The notes beneath the pieces were generated by a model. It worked only from the letters and a program-made list of their open reading frames with translations, was not told where the DNA came from and searched no databases. Source: Thiocapsa bogorovii (GTDB taxonomy: Bacteria > Pseudomonadota > Gammaproteobacteria > Chromatiales > Chromatiaceae). From it: a stretch of 64,000 bases of DNA. How positions within the stretch are numbered: the stretch's first letter is position 1; every line of letters begins with the position of its first letter. This document shows, one piece after another, positions 52,292 to 59,829 of this stretch. Position numbers and translations under genes: made by a program. Where the stretch lies: the NCBI RefSeq assembly GCF_021228795.1, contig NZ_CP089309.1:1612001-1676000 (forward strand), written 5' to 3'.

Positions 52292-54026
52292 CCCGGATGT
52301 TTCATAAACCGACACAGCCGACACTGGCCTCGCGGATTTGCGCGGCGCTGGGCGTCACCGAGGGCGATGACCGGGACGCCGCGGGGGTTGAATGGTGGAA
52401 ATACCGAGCGGCAACGGGCTTGATCAACGGGGCACGAGTAGTTTTGTCGCCGCGCAGGCGTACGATGCCCTGCCCGAGGTGGGCATAGTCGTCGTGCGCG
52501 TGCTGAAATCCCCGTGCGGGGATGTATGTGCGTCTAGGCGGGCGCCGCCCGGGGCTGCGCGTTGAAGAGCCTCTCGGTGACCTGCTGCAACAGCGTCTTG
52601 ACCGGACAGCTCGAGGGCAGGTGCAGGCGCACGCGGTCTTTGTACTGCACCACGCGCACGGCGAGCTTGAACAGTTTGATGATCACGGTGGCAGGCTGGG
52701 CGTTGGCCAGTTCCGTGCCGACGAGGACCTCGGTGCGCAGCGTTTGGTGCAAGACGTAAGCGGCGCAGGAGAAGAACAAGCGCATCTGATTGGCCAAGAA
52801 GGTGCTGTCGGAAGTGCGATCGCTGGCCAGATCGTTCTTGATCATTTTGATGAAGTTCTCGTCCTGGCCGCGCGCGCAGTACAGATCGCGGTAGACGCAC
52901 TCGGGACTGGGCAAGTCCAAGGAGGTGACGACGAAGCGGAGGTTGTCGCCGCGCGCCGTCACCTCGGCTTTGAGGATGGTCCGACACGCGCCGGGCCAGG
53001 AACCGGCACGGTAGTCAACCTCGTGGTAGGTGCGGGTCCGCTCGGGTACGTCGGCGTCGGCGCGCCGGGCGTTCTCGATGCGCAGCGCATGGAGCTTGCG
53101 GGCGTCGGCCAAGAACGGCTCGGCCCGTGGCGTGAGAGCCCGGTTACCCGCCAGGCCGAAGATGAAATCCGTCAACGGATCGGCCATCGCCAAGGCCATC
53201 AACTCGGGGTTGGAGAAGTGTCCGTCGCCGCGCAGGATGATGCGTGTGCGTGGCCACGCGGCCCGCAGCCGCTTGAGCACGCGCTTGAGGATCATCGCGT
53301 TCTCGGCGCCGGTGGGGCGCTTGCCGGGACGCAGCACCGCGGTGATGAACTTCCCCGAGAGGCCCTCGAAGAGAAACAGCGGCAAGTAGCAATGGTTGCC
53401 GTAGTGATGATTGTAGAACGCGAACTCCTGCTGGCCATGGGTGGCGTCTTCGGAGTGGTCCATATCGAGCACGATCACCTGCGGCGCCTTCGGGTAGCTG
53501 GCGATGAAGGCCTCGACGAAGGCCTGCGCCATGCGGTAGAGGTCGCGCGCGCCGACCCCATTCTCCAAACGCGAGAAGGTCGGCCCGCTGGCCAGGTCCG
53601 TCGTCGCATCCAGCGGCTTGCGCTCCAGCCCCAGCTTGAACAGCGCATCACGGCGCAGCGCATTGGCGTCGTTGCCGTCTTCGTAAGCACAGGCGATCTG
53701 GTAGACCCGTTGCGCGATCAGCTCACGCATCGGATGGGTGGTGTAGGACGGATGGCGCCAATCATCGATCGCTGCGCTCAACCGCTCGGTCAGGCCGATC
53801 TGCCGATCAACCCCGCGCAGAATCATGGGGCCAAAGTCAGACGACATGGCGCCGCCGTCGAAGTCGCCGCGGACCGTGAAACCGGCGACCGGGGGAAAAC
53901 GCAGCTGTTCCGGGGTAGACTCGGGCATGGGCGACCTCGTTTAGCTTCTTCCGAAGCGTTCTTGGCGGAACAGCCATTTTATCAATGGGTTGAACGAGAG
54001 TCGCCCTTTTTTATGAAATATTCGGG
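52292..54026 (-). mobile_element. IS1380-family element, copy 2
   Basis: 1735 bp, the same length, orientation and apparently the same sequence as copy 1, offset by 21,340 bp. Target duplication CTAG at 52288-52291 and 54027-54030 differs from copy 1's TTAG, so the two inserted independently and are not halves of a segmental duplication. Confidence 0.95.
52534..53928 (-). CDS. IS1380-family transposase, copy 2
   Basis: 464 residues, translated sequence identical to copy 1. All family motifs intact (DMDHSEDATHGQQEFA, RGDGHFSNPELM, ARGQDENFIKMIKNDLAS). Confidence 0.95.
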   Translation of the reverse strand: MPESTPEQLRFPPVAGFTVRGDFDGGAMSSDFGPMILRGVDRQIGLTERLSAAIDDWRHPSYTTHPMRELIAQRVYQIACAYEDGNDANALRRDALFKLGLERKPLDATTDLASGPTFSRLENGVGARDLYRMAQAFVEAFIASYPKAPQVIVLDMDHSEDATHGQQEFAFYNHHYGNHCYLPLFLFEGLSGKFITAVLRPGKRPTGAENAMILKRVLKRLRAAWPRTRIILRGDGHFSNPELMALAMADPLTDFIFGLAGNRALTPRAEPFLADARKLHALRIENARRADADVPERTRTYHEVDYRAGSWPGACRTILKAEVTARGDNLRFVVTSLDLPSPECVYRDLYCARGQDENFIKMIKNDLASDRTSDSTFLANQMRLFFSCAAYVLHQTLRTEVLVGTELANAQPATVIIKLFKLAVRVVQYKDRVRLHLPSSCPVKTLLQQVTERLFNAQPRAAPA

Positions 54027-54094
54027 CTAGATCGAGACCTTTCGGTGCAAATGCCTCACCCGCCCACCTGGCGTCGGCGCGCAGCAAGCTCGGT

Positions 54095-54472
54095 TCAGGC
54101 TGAAGTCCGCGCCCGCTCCTCGATCCGGCGCAAGGCCGCATCGCAAACCAAGCGATAGAGCGGCGCCCATCGAGGGATCTCGAAGGTGACCCGACAGCGT
54201 CCGGGTCCAAGAGGGTCTACGCGATGCCCGGTCGCCTCGACGCCCGCGACCCGCCAGGCCCAGGCGTGCTCGGGCTCCCAGCGGATGATCTCAAAGGGGA
54301 GCCAGAGGCCGACCGGGGTCTGGATCCGCCCGCGCATGCCGGGGCCGATCAGATCCGCTGGTACGTCCACCGCGCGTACGCTCGGCCCCCAGATCGGCCA
54401 TTCACGCGTGTCGGTCAGGATCCGCCAGGCGACACCGGCGGGTGCTTCGATGATGCGGCTGACTTGGTTCAT
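54095..54472 (-). CDS. SRPBCC (START-like) family protein
   Basis: 125 residues from ATG 54472; the longer frame from 54577 overlaps the upstream gene and is rejected. MNQVSRIIEAPAGVAWRILT, DTREWPIWGPSVRAVDVP and HAWAWRVAGVEATGHRVDP are typical of polyketide-cyclase-like lipid-binding proteins. Ligand unknown. It follows the AsmA-like gene by 4 bases, so they are probably one operon; a role in membrane-lipid handling is conceivable but inferred. Confidence 0.85.
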   Translation of the reverse strand: MNQVSRIIEAPAGVAWRILTDTREWPIWGPSVRAVDVPADLIGPGMRGRIQTPVGLWLPFEIIRWEPEHAWAWRVAGVEATGHRVDPLGPGRCRVTFEIPRWAPLYRLVCDAALRRIEERARTSA

Positions 54473-54476
54473 GGGA

Positions 54477-55103
54477 TCAGCCCTCGGCGGGTCTCTCGAA
54501 CACCATGACATGCTGCGTGGGCGGGATGTCGACGCCGTCGATATCGAGGACGACATTTCCGCTGAACTCAACCTCACCGATCGCGTGATTCTCGAAAAAC
54601 AACGCCGTCAGCTTCTCACGGATCGCATTCGCAGCCTGTCGCGGTTCTCCCAGCGGAAGATCGCCGATCACCAGTCGGGCGTTGGTGAAGCGGTCGAACG
54701 GCAACTGACGGGGACGATCCGCCGGATCGAGGCGAACCTCCAAGCCGGAGACCTGAATGGTGCCGCGCAGGCTGAACGGATCGGTCAGTCGCACGTCGAG
54801 TGTCGCGATGTCGAGCTGCGAGCGCAGCTGAATCCGATCCCGTGGATTCAGATCGAGCCGAGCCTCCAGATCGCTCAGCACGATGCCGTTCAACCAAGGC
54901 GAGATCCGAAGCCTCGAGAAGGCTACATCGCTCAGCCCGATGCCGATCGGCTCCAGCCGTGCCTGTAATGTCGGAAGTGCTTCGCGCGCGAGTGACGGCA
55001 CCAACGCCGAGGTCAGGCTCCAGGCCAAGGCCCAAAGGGTCCCGACGAGCAGCAGCAGGATGAGGGCTCGGTGACTGCGTAACTTCGACGACTGACGATG
55101 CAT
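54477..55103 (-). CDS. Membrane-anchored periplasmic protein (AsmA/DUF-like)
   Basis: 208 residues from ATG 55103. An N-terminal anchor helix (ALILLLLVGTLWALAWSLTS) precedes a beta-rich periplasmic domain (FSRLRISPWLNGIVLSDLEA, IQVSGLEVRLDPADRPRQLP). The style is that of small AsmA/LPS-transport-like proteins, but the family is not certain. The frame upstream to 55232 includes the 5' flank and is unlikely to be translated. First gene of the pair with the SRPBCC protein. Confidence 0.7.
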   Translation of the reverse strand: MHRQSSKLRSHRALILLLLVGTLWALAWSLTSALVPSLAREALPTLQARLEPIGIGLSDVAFSRLRISPWLNGIVLSDLEARLDLNPRDRIQLRSQLDIATLDVRLTDPFSLRGTIQVSGLEVRLDPADRPRQLPFDRFTNARLVIGDLPLGEPRQAANAIREKLTALFFENHAIGEVEFSGNVVLDIDGVDIPPTQHVMVFERPAEG

Positions 55104-55765
55104 GGTGGGGAGGCGGGATCTTGGAGCGCCGCGGGCGGGCGCCTCAGCGGGTGGATAGCATACGTTAAAATGCTTGAAGTATCCGTCACGCATCGTGAGA
55201 GCGGGCTTGATCGTGGCGTTACGGCAGGGCATCGATGGCGGGGTGGTTGAGGCCGAACCCGTGAAGGATCAGCGTGGGCTTCGCCGATCGCCAGGCTGCG
55301 GACCATGTGCAGCAGGTCGATGATTCGCAGATCCGATTCCTACCTTCTTTTCGAAATGTGACTCCGGCTGAGGGGATAAGGTACGGAGTCGACTTAAACC
55401 AGCCGCTCGGCGCCTCCTCCTGGGCGTCAGGTCTGGACGCTTTGCGGTCAGCGATGGGCGATGTAAATGGCCAGGCCGTCCAGCAGAAAGCAGACAGTCA
55501 TCCGCGGATGGAGGCGAGGCCTGCCGCGCCCCCGCGCGGGGTGAAGTTGTCTGCGCCTGGAGGGACCGGACCCGGCCAGGAGCGGACCAAACGCGACCTG
55601 TGCTAAGTTCGCATGGACCGCAACCCCCTCGACGGTCGCGGCGCTCCTCATCGGTCCACGGGTGTCTCGTGCTTCTAGGAAACATGCCGTTCACGGGAGT
55701 TCTCCGAAAACCAGACAACCACTTGTTCGGCTTCGAAGGGATCGATCGTAATCTACGAGATCGAA
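55104..55765. other. Region with no confident gene
   Basis: 662 bp. On the minus strand around 55206-55320 a short frame reads KPTLILHGFGLNHPAIDAL before a stop, which looks like the end of an unknown enzyme but is too short to assign. Other frames are shadows. Probably decayed DNA upstream of the PIN gene. Confidence 0.4.
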
Positions 55766-56248
55766 ATGGCTAAGATCTACATCGAAACGTCCATCGTCTC
55801 CTACCTCACCGCGCGGCCATCCAACAATTTGATCGCTGCTGCGTGGCAAAGGGAAACGGTCGATTGGTGGGAAACGCAAAGGGGCCGATTTGACTTGTAC
55901 ATCTCAGAGGTGGTCGTAGAAGAGGCAGGCCGAGGCGATGAGTCAGCGGCGTCGCGACGACTTCGGGCACTTGAAGATATTGAGGTCCTGCAACTTGACA
56001 AGAAATCCGTGGCGCTCTCCAAGGCGCTGATTGAACGAGGCGCAGTACCAAAAAAAGCGCTGGACGATGCGTTGCACTTGGCCGTTGCCGCGGTGAACGG
56101 CATGGAGTTTCTGCTCGCCTGGAATTGTCGGCACATTGACAACGCCGAGCTGAAGCCAAAGATCAGAAACGTCATAGAAAGCGAGGGTTACCAATGTCCC
56201 GAGATAGCAACCCCAATCGAGTTAATGGGAGTCCATGACGATGACTGA
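55766..56248 (+). CDS. PIN-domain toxin-like protein
   Basis: 160 residues. MAKIYIETSIVSYLTARPSN has Glu at the first acidic PIN position where Asp is usual. Later acidic positions are LYISEVVVEEAGRG and KKALDDALHLAVAAVNGMEF, with LLAWNCRHIDNAE near the end. Family members are RNase toxins. It overlaps the next gene by 14 bases, and here the toxin is first in the pair, the reverse of the usual order. Confidence 0.85.
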   Translation: MAKIYIETSIVSYLTARPSNNLIAAAWQRETVDWWETQRGRFDLYISEVVVEEAGRGDESAASRRLRALEDIEVLQLDKKSVALSKALIERGAVPKKALDDALHLAVAAVNGMEFLLAWNCRHIDNAELKPKIRNVIESEGYQCPEIATPIELMGVHDDD

Positions 56249-56435
56249 CGAGGTAATGAAGGAACTTTGGGCCATAAAAGACAAGATAGCCAACGAGCAC
56301 CGCTACGACATCGACGAACTGGCCGAGTATTTCCTACAGAAACAATCTTCTCGCCGCGGCAGATTCCACTGCGACGAGCGAGACCTGAGAGCCGAACAAG
56401 GCGCTCCAGCTGAAGTCGGTATCTCGCGCGGCTGA
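56235..56435 (+). CDS. Small partner (antitoxin-like) of the PIN protein, C-terminus altered
   Basis: 66 residues, or 64 from the second ATG: MTDEVMKELWAIKDKIANEH then RYDIDELAEYFLQKQSSR matches a short partner family found after PIN toxins. The last ~27 residues (RGRFHCDERDLRAEQG...) do not match and suggest a frameshift or deletion in the 3' end. Likely antitoxin by position; DNA-binding domain not visible. Confidence 0.7.
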   Translation: MTMTDEVMKELWAIKDKIANEHRYDIDELAEYFLQKQSSRRGRFHCDERDLRAEQGAPAEVGISRG

Positions 56436-56979
56436 GCGCAAGCCTTCAGGGCAAGGCTGATGTCTCCTAGAGACATTTGCGCTGTACGACTTTTCGAAAT
56501 CGTAACGAAGAATCAGTGAGTTGGACGCAAAAAAACGGCACTTTGAAAATCGCGCTAAGATAACCAATTGATTATATTAATGAGGTGAAAAGGTTGGCAC
56601 GAATTTCTGCGGGGTCTCAATGGAACAACAAATCGGGCCGAATCCTGGGATGAAACCATTTTCGTACCGCCCCCTACAATTTATCAGTCAGTGGGTTACA
56701 AGCAGCGCAAACTGCTCCTCCTATGGGTCGGGAGCGGTCCCTTCCACCGCCTCTCGTCCGGTGCCGCAGTGCGGAAAGATCGGCTGAAGGCAGGTAAGCG
56801 AATTTTGGAAATCTGAGACGAGATAGCGTTGGAAAGGACAGCAACAGCGCAATCAAAAGCGGCCTACAGGCCACCTGAGAGCGCACGCGCGGCCCGCTGA
56901 GGCGGTCGCTGGCAGCGGGCTTTGGTGGATCGGCTACCCGCGCACTTCGCGCGCGCGAGGGCGAGAGTTTTGCCGCCAA
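56436..56979. other. Region with no gene; AT-rich pocket
   Basis: 544 bp. A 7-bp hairpin ATGTCTC-CTA-GAGACAT sits at 56460-56476 just after the PIN operon. Around 56560-56650 the DNA is AT-rich (AACCAATTGATTATATTAAT). No gene recognised. Confidence 0.45.
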
Positions 56980-57354
56980 ATGCGCGCGGGCGTGGCCTAC
57001 GAGCGCGGGCGGTTTTATCGGGAGGAGAGGCAGGCGGTCCCGAATCCGCAAGGGAGCAATCAGCATGGCGAGGTTAAGGGCAACAAATCCCAGAAACCTT
57101 GCCCTCAACCAACCACAGCCGAAACCATCGGTGCGCGCTACAACGTCTCGCCGCGCACCGTGAAGAACGACGCCAAGTATGCCGAAGCCGTCGAGACCTT
57201 GCTGTCTGAACATGCGCCGAGGACGCCGATCTTCGAGGCGTCAAAGGCCGTTGTCGTGAAGGCCGCGACCGACACCCATGCCGCCGCCCTGCTCGGCTCG
57301 ATCGAGGCCGTCGTGGGATTTCCACACGACCACTATCCCTCAGGCGGACAGTGA
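56980..57354 (+). pseudogene. ParB/replication-type helix-turn-helix protein remnant
   Basis: 124-codon frame. YERGRFYREERQAVPNPQGS then TTAETIGARYNVSPRTVKND and AKYAEAVETLLS is the typical helix-turn-helix of plasmid- or phage-borne ParB-like proteins (TAE-IGA-YGVS-TVK-DA-FA-AVE). The N-terminal nuclease-like half is missing and the end runs into unrelated sequence. Part of a plasmid-like relic with the next two genes. Confidence 0.5.
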
Positions 57355-57368
57355 GCTGATTCAATGGG

Positions 57369-57593
57369 TTGCTACCCATGCATCCGAGCGCGCGGCGATC
57401 GGTCGATGGCCGCGGCGTTGGTTGGCGAGGCTGGAGCGGTCTCCGTGAGGATATCGACGCATTATACGCACGCGCGCGTTCTGGGCTTGGCGACGAGACA
57501 AGGTTCATCCAAAGGTCTGCGGCCCGCTCGGCATCGGGCGCCCGCGCGGCGGTATGTAGAGAACCGAGCATGGCGCATACAAGGTTCAGGTGA
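57369..57593 (+). CDS. Possible small plasmid-type protein (low confidence)
   Basis: 74-codon frame with LREDIDALYARARSGLGDET then RFIQRSAARSASGARAAVCR. It has an accessory-protein look and lies just upstream of the ribbon-helix-helix gene on the same strand. I cannot assign a family; it may be a shadow frame. Confidence 0.3.
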   Translation: MLPMHPSARRSVDGRGVGWRGWSGLREDIDALYARARSGLGDETRFIQRSAARSASGARAAVCREPSMAHTRFR

Positions 57594-57602
57594 GGCAAAA
57601 CT

Positions 57603-57824
57603 ATGGCAACGGCAGAGCAGCAGGCGTCCTATAAGGCGAACGATTCAAAGCGGTTGATGCAGGTCCGGCTGAGTCCCGAGGCACTAGCAAAACTCGACCG
57701 CATGGTTGAATCGCGCGGTGCCGGCGGCAGGGCTGCGGTGGTCGAGGAGCTGCTGATGGGCGACGCAGCACCCCCGGCGCCATCATCGCCGCCGCGTGGC
57801 CCGCGCGGGCTCTTCTGGCCCTGA
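57603..57824 (+). CDS. Ribbon-helix-helix (CopG/Arc-like) DNA-binding protein
   Basis: 73 residues. MQVRLSPEALAKLDRMVESR then GAGGRAAVVEELLMG is a beta-strand plus two helices, the RHH fold of partition, repressor or antitoxin proteins. A Pro-rich tail follows (APPAPSSPPRGPRG). With the ParB-like remnant upstream, it probably came from a plasmid or integrated element. Confidence 0.65.
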   Translation: MATAEQQASYKANDSKRLMQVRLSPEALAKLDRMVESRGAGGRAAVVEELLMGDAAPPAPSSPPRGPRGLFWP

Positions 57825-57977
57825 TCCGCCTGCCGCTGTGGCGTCGAGGCAACACAAGATCATAGGAAAGCCCTATCAGGGCATACCGCATGCGTGAATC
57901 GGCCAACCTGATGATCCACCTTAGGATCCTAGCAAAAATAATTTAAACACTGAAACGGTGGTGACTAGCCTTTCGGC

Positions 57978-58140
57978 ATGGACACGACCGCCGTGGTCAA
58001 GGAGAAATTCGGGGCGCTGTCCGGTCGCCTGGACGAAGCGACACTGCGCTTTTGGGCTGCCGTGGAAGAGCGTGCGCTGGGGCGCGTAACGACGTACACA
58101 CGGTGGCGAATGCGCCGGGCTACCACGATTTTGCAGGCGA
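57978..58140 (+). pseudogene. ISAzo13-type transposase N-terminal fragment
   Basis: MDTTAVVKEKFGALSGRLDE then ATLRFWAAVEERALGRV is the characteristic start of ISAzo13 transposases. After ~37 codons the frame departs from the family and runs into repeat copy D and unrelated sequence. Only the 5' end of the element is left. Confidence 0.6.
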
Positions 58141-58190
58141 TCGATGCATCGGATGAAGCACGAAGCGGTCAACTGCCGTTCTTAGGATCA
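58134..58190 (-). repeat. Dispersed repeat, copy D (partial)
   Basis: Reverse strand reads CGGCAGTTGACCGCTTCGTG then CTTCATCC, matching the first ~30 bp of copy A exactly, and CGATCGCCTGC as in copy C. It lies within the broken ISAzo13 fragment. Confidence 0.6.
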
Positions 58191-58356
58191 TGCGGGGTGG
58201 TGCGGGCTATGTGTGATCTTTCATCCGTCGGGCTGAGATGCGGCTCGTACGGCTGATGACGGATCTGCGTCGTAAAAAACCGTGGCGATGTCCCGGAATG
58301 CCTACGGAATGCCCACGGATTGGCCGGTGGAGGGTTCGGTGCCTGCCCGACTCGGA

Positions 58357-58857
58357 TTACGACGGCGGATGACGACAAGTCGCCGGCAACCATTCCAGCT
58401 TGAGAGGCTGGATATCCCTCGGTCCGCAGAGCCATTCGACGACGACCCCGTTGGGCCCGCCATGTCCTTCCATGCGGAGCTGACTGTGCGCGTCGCCGTC
58501 GATACCGTTGTATACGGAGCGCTGAAGCATGACTTCCATCCGTGCGTTTGGACAGCCTGCATTCGCATTACAAGCGCCAACCCCCTTGACCTCCAGAACG
58601 CGAATCGACGGATGATGGTCGGCCGCCTTGATGGCAAAGGGTAGGCGCTCGGTGGCGTTGATCGGGAAGCGTCCATGATTGGCATAGAACAAACTCAATT
58701 CAGACTTCACCTTGCCCATCTCCAGCAGCGCCTCAGAGACCTTGGCCCTTATGGCAAAATCGCGATAGAGCGGGACTGCCAGCGCGGCAAGAATTCCGAT
58801 GACGGCCAAGACGATCATGACCTCAATGAGGGTAAATCCCCGCTGTACTTGTGGCAT
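58357..58857 (-). CDS. Type IV pilin-like protein (PilA/minor pilin)
   Basis: 166 residues from ATG 58857. Class III signal: MPQVQRGFTLIEVMIVLAVI, cut after Gly by PilD, with Glu5. The N-terminal helix (GILAALAVPLYRDFAIRAKV) is followed by a pilin-like globular domain and a Cys pair (CNANAGC) and a later Cys pair. It is last in the pilus gene run and similar in type to the PilE gene 306 bp upstream, so it may be a second minor pilin. No assembly ATPase in view. Confidence 0.88.
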   Translation of the reverse strand: MPQVQRGFTLIEVMIVLAVIGILAALAVPLYRDFAIRAKVSEALLEMGKVKSELSLFYANHGRFPINATERLPFAIKAADHHPSIRVLEVKGVGACNANAGCPNARMEVMLQRSVYNGIDGDAHSQLRMEGHGGPNGVVVEWLCGPRDIQPLKLEWLPATCRHPPS

Positions 58858-59162
58858 TGGTTCTGTCCTACGCGACGGTTGGGCACACATGATGTCGGGT
58901 TCTAAGCCGGATCGACGGTCGCACTCAGGATGTTCAGGCTGACATTCTAGTCCCAGCGCCGGCACAGTAGGGCAGAACGGTCGCGGGAAAGGACGGGCCA
59001 AGTGTCAGAGCCGGGGCGAACTTGAGACTTTCGCCATCGGCGATCTTAGGGGCTCACGCGAGGTGCCGCCCCCGCCGGGGGGGGCTTGACACTGCCGAGC
59101 CGTGTCACCAGCGATCGGGTCGGTTTGATGGGCGGTTTGGAGAGAAGCTTCGTCAGCGGAGT
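58858..59162. other. Gap between two pilin genes
   Basis: 305 bp. No gene seen; a G/C-rich run (CCGCCGGGGGGGG) lies near 59080. The gap is longer than normal for a pilus operon, so the second pilin may have its own promoter. Confidence 0.4.
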
Positions 59163-59639
59163 TCATCGCCAACAGTCAAGCGCGTCTGCGGACCCACGCG
59201 CGCCGGTGTTGGTGAGCGTCAGCTCATGACAGCGCGAATAACTCGCCTGATCGTTCGTTGCGGTGGCGGTCAGCACATAGCACTGGTCGGCGTCACTGCA
59301 ACCGGCAAGCGTGCCCCTCGAAATGGTGTAATACGTTTGATCTCCGTCTCTCGGTCTCGGCGAGGTCGCAAGACGGGAGTCGGTCGCAAATTTTTCGGCG
59401 GATGGATATTTGTTGTCCGCCGTGTACCCTCGTTCCATCCACTGCGCCGCCTCAAGCAACACCCCCATGGCATCGGCTGTGCGGGCTTTTCGGATATGGT
59501 CGGTGTAAGAAGGATACGCGATTGCCGCGAGGATGCCGATGACGGCGACGACGATCATCAGCTCGATCAGGGTAAAGCCGGAAGTTCTAGGCGAGCGACT
59601 GATCACGGTAGGGCTCCTGACTGGTCTGTTGGATGTCAT
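59163..59639 (-). CDS. pilE: Minor type IV pilin PilE
   Basis: 158 residues from ATG 59639; the longer frame from 59876 overlaps nothing useful and is rejected. Prepilin peptidase site [20 protein letters not shown], then [18 protein letters not shown] and [13 protein letters not shown]. PilE-type C-terminal domain with two Cys pairs (CSDADQC; CHEL...DCW). Directly after pilY1 as in the P. aeruginosa fimU-pilVWXY1Y2E operon, so it is probably part of the pilus-tip priming complex. Confidence 0.93.
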   Translation of the reverse strand: MTSNRPVRSPTVISRSPRTSGFTLIELMIVVAVIGILAAIAYPSYTDHIRKARTADAMGVLLEAAQWMERGYTADNKYPSAEKFATDSRLATSPRPRDGDQTYYTISRGTLAGCSDADQCYVLTATATNDQASYSRCHELTLTNTGARGSADALDCWR

Positions 59640-59829
59640 GCGGCGTTCTCGCCACGCGACAGCGCACAGGGGACCGAATGGCCCGCGGCGTTTGAGTCCG
59701 TACCTGGGTGCAATCGAGGTTGTTCGGACTCGGGCCGTCGTCACGAAATCGCGCCGTGGATCGCTTGCCCGTTGAAGCGTTCGCGCTCGCATGATGATCT
59801 CCGCCGGCAGAGACTGCGTCCGCGACGCT

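Noticed and set aside
55206-55320. Short minus-strand peptide ending LHGFGLNHPAIDAL that might be a TGT/DpdA-like enzyme end
   Set aside because: Too short and without a supporting motif; left unassigned.
56598-56616. Sigma-54-like sequence TTGGCACGAATTTCTGC
   Set aside because: The GG and GC elements are 11 bases apart instead of 10, and no gene starts suitably downstream.
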